Source of the DNA: SHLQ01 sp964196045
GTDB taxonomy: Bacteria; Actinomycetota; Acidimicrobiia; Acidimicrobiales; SHLQ01
Direction: 5' to 3'
Assembly: GCA_964196045.1 (NCBI GenBank)
Contig: CAXMRH010000013.1
Coordinates: 1 to 9,914, forward strand
Length of the DNA: 9,914 nucleotides
A program made the translations under genes and the position numbers. Below the pieces are notes generated by a model that searched no databases, was not told where the DNA came from, and saw nothing but the letters and a program-made list of their open reading frames with translations. Below are positions 6,493 to 9,914 of this stretch, piece by piece (positions within the stretch are counted from its first letter, which is position 1; each line of letters starts with the position of its first letter).

Positions 6493-7167
6493 TCAGGCGG
6501 GAACAGAAACCGAGTCGAGGACGCTCTGGAGGAGCACGTTTCCATCGGTGGAGCCGAGGAGAGCGTGACTGGCTCGCTCGGGGTGCGGCATGAGTCCGAC
6601 CACATTGCGGTCCTCGTTGCAGACTCCGGCGATATCTGCCACCGAGCCATTGGGGTTTCCAACGTAGGTGAGGACAATCTGATCGTTGGCCTGTAGTTCG
6701 GAGAGTGTCTCTGGGCTGCACGTGTAGTTGCCCTCGAAATGGTTGATCGGGATGTTGAGCTCATCACCTACGGCCGAGGCCGAGGTGAGTACAGAGTTCG
6801 TCGTCTCGACGCGCAAGGTCTGCCAGTCGTTCAGGAATTTCAGACCTGCATTCTTCTGGAGTGCGCCTGGCAGAAGACCAGCCTCGGTGAGGACCTGGAA
6901 GCCGTTGCAGATGCCGACTACGGGCATGCCGTTCTTTGCCGCTTCGGTCACTGCAGCCATGATTGGCGAGAAGCGCGCAATGGCCCCTGGGCGCAGGTAG
7001 TCGCCATGGGCGAAGCCGCCAGCGATCACGACAGCATCGACACCGCCGATCGAGGAGTCGCCGTGCCAGAGAATCTCGCCGTTGCCTCCGAGTCCATCGA
7101 TGGCTTCGACGGTGTCGAATTCGCAGTTCGTGCCTGGGAATCGGACGACCCCAATTCTCGGTGCCAT
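6493..7167 (-). CDS. purQ: Phosphoribosylformylglycinamidine synthase subunit PurQ
   Basis: This is the glutaminase subunit of FGAM synthase. It hydrolyses glutamine and passes ammonia to PurL in the PurS-PurQ-PurL complex. The 224-residue protein is a class I glutamine amidotransferase: the nucleophile is Cys87 in VVGICNGFQ (83-91), and the rest of the triad is His195 and Glu197 in MPHPER (193-198). The N-terminus RIGVVRFPGTNCEFD (4-18) and AGGFAHGDYLRPGA (49-62) are typical of PurQ. I chose the ATG at 7167 because it gives this N-terminus and overlaps the purS stop by one base (TGATG), implying coupling; a start at 7233 would add 22 residues unlike the family and lie mostly inside purS. Here the cluster breaks: downstream is not purL but the end of a convergent gene 7 bases away, with no visible terminator. 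Confidence 0.97.
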   Translation of the reverse strand: MAPRIGVVRFPGTNCEFDTVEAIDGLGGNGEILWHGDSSIGGVDAVVIAGGFAHGDYLRPGAIARFSPIMAAVTEAAKNGMPVVGICNGFQVLTEAGLLPGALQKNAGLKFLNDWQTLRVETTNSVLTSASAVGDELNIPINHFEGNYTCSPETLSELQANDQIVLTYVGNPNGSVADIAGVCNEDRNVVGLMPHPERASHALLGSTDGNVLLQSVLDSVSVPA

Positions 7168-7421
7168 CAGCCAGCCTCGACGATGCGGATCGAGGCACCC
7201 TCGATCACTGGGTTCGTGAGGAAGGTGTCGCACACTTCGCTCAGCTTCGACTCTGCGGCGGCGGCATCATCGGCATCAATGTCGAGGTGAATGCTCTTGC
7301 CAGAGCGCACCTGAGAGATGCCCTCGTATCCGAGCGTCGGTAGCGCACGTTCGATCGTCGAACCTTGCGGGTCGGCGATACCGGCATGCAATTGGATGTC
7401 GAGGACTGCGTGGAACTTCAT
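7167..7421 (-). CDS. purS: Phosphoribosylformylglycinamidine synthase subunit PurS
   Basis: PurS is a small protein that dimerises and joins PurQ to PurL for FGAM synthesis. At 84 residues it has the normal length. The family pattern is visible: MKFHAVLDIQLHAGIADPQG (1-20), then ALPTLGYEGISQVRSGKSI (26-44), and a C-terminal strand ending NPVIEGASIRIVEAG. The gene starts 11 bases after the purC stop with an AGG-containing ribosome site (TAGGTT overlaps the purC stop TAG), and its own stop overlaps the purQ start by one base. Order and spacing say purC-purS-purQ are co-transcribed. Having a separate purS implies the multi-subunit Gram-positive/archaeal form of FGAM synthase rather than the single large PurL of enterobacteria. 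Confidence 0.96.
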   Translation of the reverse strand: MKFHAVLDIQLHAGIADPQGSTIERALPTLGYEGISQVRSGKSIHLDIDADDAAAAESKLSEVCDTFLTNPVIEGASIRIVEAG

Positions 7422-7432
7422 GATGGTTGAAC

Positions 7433-8347
7433 CTACCCCTCAGATGGAACCGTCGAGCGCACATCGACAACACCAGGCCAGTCCGTAAATAACTTTCCAG
7501 TGATGCGTTCATAACCCTCGGTGTATCGATCGATCGTGGCTGTCACGACCTCATCGGGGATTGTGGGGGGCGGAGGTGTCTTGTCCCAGTCGAGGGTCTC
7601 GAGAAAGTCGCGAACCGGCTGTTTGTCGAAGCTTGGTGGGGTCGTGCCGGGCACCCACTCGTCCGCAGCCCAGAAGCGCGAGGAGTCCGGAGTGAGCATC
7701 TCGTCCGCCACGACCATCTCGCCATCGACCATGCCGAGCTCGAACTTCGTATCAGCGATGATGATTCCGCGTTCGGCCGCCCAGGCTGCGCCTGCTTTGT
7801 ACAGAGCGATGGACAAATCACGCGCCTGCTCCGCGATGTCCGTGCCAACGAGCTCAACCGCTTGTTCGAAGCTGATGTTCTCGTCGTGCAGGCCATCTTC
7901 TGCCTTGGTCGACGGGGTGAAGACGGGCTCAGGCAACTGCTCGCTTTCGAGCAAGCCCTCCGGTAGTTCGGTCCCGTGCATCGTGCCCGCGCGGGAGTAT
8001 TCCTTCCACGCAGAGCCAGTGATGTACCCACGGACGATGCACTCGATCGGCAACATCTCCGCCTTTCGCACGTACATGGTCCGTCCGGCCAACTCTGGAT
8101 CTTTCGCACCTTCGGGAAAGTCCGCAAGATCGGTCGAGATCAGATGATTCGGTGCGATGTCGCCGAGGTGCTCGAACCAGAACGCCGAGATCGCCGTGAG
8201 CACGCGGCCCTTGTGAAGGACAGGTTCGTTCATCACGACGTCGAAGGCGGAGAGTCGATCGCTCGCAACGATCAGCAGCTTGCCGTCACCAGCGTCGTAC
8301 ATTTCGCGAACCTTGCCGCGATACAGATGGGGAAGATCAACGTTCAC
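7433..8347 (-). CDS. purC: SAICAR synthetase PurC
   Basis: It joins aspartate to CAIR with ATP to give SAICAR in the cytoplasm. The 304-residue protein carries both family signatures: LPIECIVRGYITGS (99-112) and IIADTKFELG (196-205). The N-terminus LYRGKVREMYDAGDGKLLIV (8-27) is the ATP-binding part. Length is at the long end, as is common in actinobacteria and yeast-like forms, against about 240 in many bacteria. The start is a GTG at 8347; the frame meets TAG at 8357-8359 just upstream with no other start, so GTG is forced. AGGT lies 2 bases before it and TAGGTT further upstream, giving a rather close ribosome site. The 90-base gap from purB holds a candidate operator, so an internal promoter is possible. 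Confidence 0.97.
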   Translation of the reverse strand: MNVDLPHLYRGKVREMYDAGDGKLLIVASDRLSAFDVVMNEPVLHKGRVLTAISAFWFEHLGDIAPNHLISTDLADFPEGAKDPELAGRTMYVRKAEMLPIECIVRGYITGSAWKEYSRAGTMHGTELPEGLLESEQLPEPVFTPSTKAEDGLHDENISFEQAVELVGTDIAEQARDLSIALYKAGAAWAAERGIIIADTKFELGMVDGEMVVADEMLTPDSSRFWAADEWVPGTTPPSFDKQPVRDFLETLDWDKTPPPPTIPDEVVTATIDRYTEGYERITGKLFTDWPGVVDVRSTVPSEG

Positions 8348-8437
8348 GACCTGAACCTATTCGCCCGAACCGACCAATGCGTTGACGAACGGTGTGACGT
8401 CAGTTCGATGATCCCGGGTTGAACACCGTTGCGATGT
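8348..8437 (-). promoter_or_regulatory. purB-purC intergenic region with inverted repeat
   Basis: This 90-base gap has 8-base arms AACGGTGT (8388-8395) and ACACCGTT (8423-8430) around 27 bases. It also holds the perfect palindrome TGACGTCA (8395-8402) and a CCCGGG (8413-8418). The loop is long and there is no T-run, so it is not a standard terminator. The other gaps within purB-purQ are 11 bases or less, so this one is a plausible place for a regulatory site or internal promoter. Confidence 0.35.
8392..8406 (-). promoter_or_regulatory. Candidate shared purine operator, copy upstream of purC
   Basis: On the minus strand ACTGACGTCACACCG lies 44 bases before the purC GTG, against 45 bases for its 13/15 match before purL. 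The GACGTCACA core is identical. Both copies are intergenic, precede purine genes and have the same orientation. Function is inferred. Confidence 0.4.
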
Positions 8438-9850
8438 TTACAGAATCGTGCCAGGGCGATAGGCAGCAGCATCGGGTTCGGCAGCGACCAGAATGGCGAC
8501 GCGTTGTGCCACCGCTGCAACCTGCTCACGCGCTAGGCCCGAGAGGCTGATGGGCTCAGAAACCGCGGCCTCGAGTACGGCTGGATCGACCGGAAAGCGG
8601 TCATCAGCAGCCAAGCGCTCGAGCAGGTCATTGTCCGTTCGGCCACTCTCGCGCATGTCAAGCGCCACGGCCACGGCATGTTCCTTGATCGCCTCGTGCG
8701 CCTCCTCACGACCGGCACCCGTCTTCACCGCTGCCATGAGCAACTTCGTTGTCGAGAGGAACGGCAAGTACCGCTCGAGCTCTCGATCGATCACCGCGGG
8801 GAAAGCGCCGAACTCATCGAGGATCGTGAGGAAGGTCTCGAACAGTCCATCGAGTGCGAGGAAGGCGTCTGGCAAAGCCACGCGCCGCACGACAGAGCAA
8901 CTCACGTCGCCCTCGTTCCATTGATCGCCGGACAACGAACTCACCATTGTGACGTGGCCTCGCAAGATGGCCTGGAAGCCAACTACCCGCTCGGACGAGC
9001 GCGCGTTCATCTTGTGGGGCATCGCCGACGAACCAACTTGACCCTCTTTGAAGCCTTCGGTCACTAACTCCTGACCGGCCATGAGACGGAGTGTGTTGCA
9101 GAAGTTCGCAGGGCCCGCTGCGACCTGCAAGAGCGCCGAGACCACATCGAGATCGAGCGACCTCGGATAGACCTGGCCCACACTGTCGAGCGTCGAATCA
9201 AACCCGAGGTGCGAGGCCACCCGTTGCTCAAGCTGATCGACCGTAGCTGCATCACCGAGCAGGTCGAGCAGATCCTGCTGTGTGCCCATTGGACCCTTGA
9301 TGCCCCGCAGCGGATAACGACGAATCAGTTCATCGACACGGGCATGCGCCTGCAGCAATTCCTCAGCCGCGTTGGCAAAGCGCTTTCCGAGCGTCGTGAC
9401 CTGTGCCGCGACATTGTGGCTTCGGCCCGCCATTGCCAGATCGGAGTACTCGACCGCGCGCTCGGTCAGGCGAGCAAGTGTTGTCACTATCCGGCCGCGG
9501 ATCAGTTCCAGGCCGCGCCGGATCTGCAACTGCTCCACGTTCTCCGTGAGATCGCGAGAGGTCATACCTTTGTGGATGTGCTCGTGGCCGGCGAGTGCGC
9601 TGAACTCTTCGATCCGAGCCTTCACATCGTGCCGGGTTACGACTTCGCGGTCAGCAATCGACGCTAGGTCGACCGTTCCGACGACACCCTCGTATGCCTC
9701 GATCACCCCATCGGGAATCTCCACGCCCAATTCGGACTGCGCCCGAAGGACAGCTATCCAGAGCTCGCGTTCGAGAACGATCTTGGCTTCCGAAGACCAG
9801 ATGCCAAGCATCGCTTCACTCGCGTAGCGACCAGCAAGAACGTTGAGCAT
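8438..9850 (-). CDS. purB: Adenylosuccinate lyase PurB
   Basis: It removes fumarate from SAICAR to give AICAR and from adenylosuccinate to give AMP, as a cytoplasmic homotetramer of the aspartase/fumarase superfamily. The 470-residue protein has the superfamily signature GSSAMPHKMN (273-282), whose mobile loop carries the catalytic serine. HIHKGMTSRDLTENVEQLQI (91-110) and AGRSHNVAAQVTTLGKR (141-157) form other active-site regions; His145 is the likely conserved histidine. GIKGPMGTQQD (183-193) and SVGQVYPRSLD (223-233) are also seen. As I recall, these segments closely match the mycobacterial PurB, supporting an actinobacterial origin. The ATG at 9850 overlaps the stop of the preceding gene (TGATG), implying coupling; no strong ribosome site is visible. 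It handles two steps of the pathway, and the product of the next gene, purC, supplies one of its substrates. Confidence 0.97.
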   Translation of the reverse strand: MLNVLAGRYASEAMLGIWSSEAKIVLERELWIAVLRAQSELGVEIPDGVIEAYEGVVGTVDLASIADREVVTRHDVKARIEEFSALAGHEHIHKGMTSRDLTENVEQLQIRRGLELIRGRIVTTLARLTERAVEYSDLAMAGRSHNVAAQVTTLGKRFANAAEELLQAHARVDELIRRYPLRGIKGPMGTQQDLLDLLGDAATVDQLEQRVASHLGFDSTLDSVGQVYPRSLDLDVVSALLQVAAGPANFCNTLRLMAGQELVTEGFKEGQVGSSAMPHKMNARSSERVVGFQAILRGHVTMVSSLSGDQWNEGDVSCSVVRRVALPDAFLALDGLFETFLTILDEFGAFPAVIDRELERYLPFLSTTKLLMAAVKTGAGREEAHEAIKEHAVAVALDMRESGRTDNDLLERLAADDRFPVDPAVLEAAVSEPISLSGLAREQVAAVAQRVAILVAAEPDAAAYRPGTIL

Positions 9851-9914
9851 CAGCGGTTCGCCATCTCGTCTCGGTGTGCCGCGAGCTGCTCCTGTAAGCC
9901 CTCATCGGCAATGG
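9850..9914 (-). CDS. C-terminal end of a preceding gene, probably PurE
   Basis: Only the last 20 complete codons are visible, ending LQEQLAAHRDEMANR and then TGA, whose A is the first base of the purB ATG. A charged C-terminal helix of this kind (leucines, then AAHR, then a short basic end) is common in N5-CAIR mutase PurE. purE also often sits before purB in Gram-positive purine clusters, sometimes with purK between. PurK or another gene cannot be excluded from so little sequence. The one-base overlap says it is co-translated with purB. Confidence 0.5.
   Translation of the reverse strand, partial: IADEGLQEQLAAHRDEMANR

Noticed and set aside
7168..7233. Longer PurQ starting at 7233
   Set aside because: The extra 22 residues lie inside purS and do not resemble any PurQ N-terminus; the ATG at 7167 overlaps the purS stop and gives the family start.
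1..9914. CRISPR arrays, tRNA or rRNA genes, insertion sequences, defence or toxin-antitoxin genes
   Set aside because: By eye I found no spaced repeats, tRNA-like folds, transposase-like proteins or terminal inverted repeats; nearly all the sequence is accounted for by the genes listed.

Overview
The window holds most of a de novo purine biosynthesis cluster on the minus strand of a GC-rich bacterium. Gene content and protein sequence point to Actinomycetota: a Gram-positive-type cluster with a separate PurS, a small single-domain PurQ and a ~730-residue PurL, and an adenylosuccinate lyase whose motifs and length match the actinobacterial/mycobacterial type as I remember it. An Acidimicrobiia-like lineage is my guess; the sequence alone does not prove it.

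Layout in the direction of minus-strand transcription (right to left): the last codons of a gene that is probably purE (right edge), purB, purC, purS and purQ, then an interruption, then purL and purF, with purF running off the left edge just short of its C-terminus. The edge gene/purB and purS/purQ pairs each overlap by one base (TGATG), as expected for translational coupling. Together the genes cover PRPP amination (PurF), FGAM synthesis (PurS-PurQ-PurL), probably N5-CAIR mutation (PurE), SAICAR synthesis (PurC) and the two lyase steps (PurB). PurD, PurN, PurM, PurK and PurH are not in view.

The interruption (about 3950-6492) carries three plus-strand genes unrelated to purines: a secreted SH3-domain lipoprotein broken by an in-frame amber codon, a small YjbR/MmcQ-like protein, and an enolase-superfamily (mandelate racemase subgroup) enzyme. 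The last converges on purQ with only 7 bases between stops. The insert separates purQ from purL, whose products work in one complex, so purL-purF probably has its own promoter.

Regulatory signals are the most interesting part. A 30-bp perfect palindrome sits in the 304-base purL-purF gap. A 10-pair hairpin covers the likely ribosome binding site of purL. A 15-base motif (13/15 identical) occurs about 45-50 bases before both the purL and the purC start codons, in the same orientation, and could be a shared operator. No RNA genes, CRISPR arrays, transposases or clear rho-independent terminators were seen. I found no convincing new multi-gene system.
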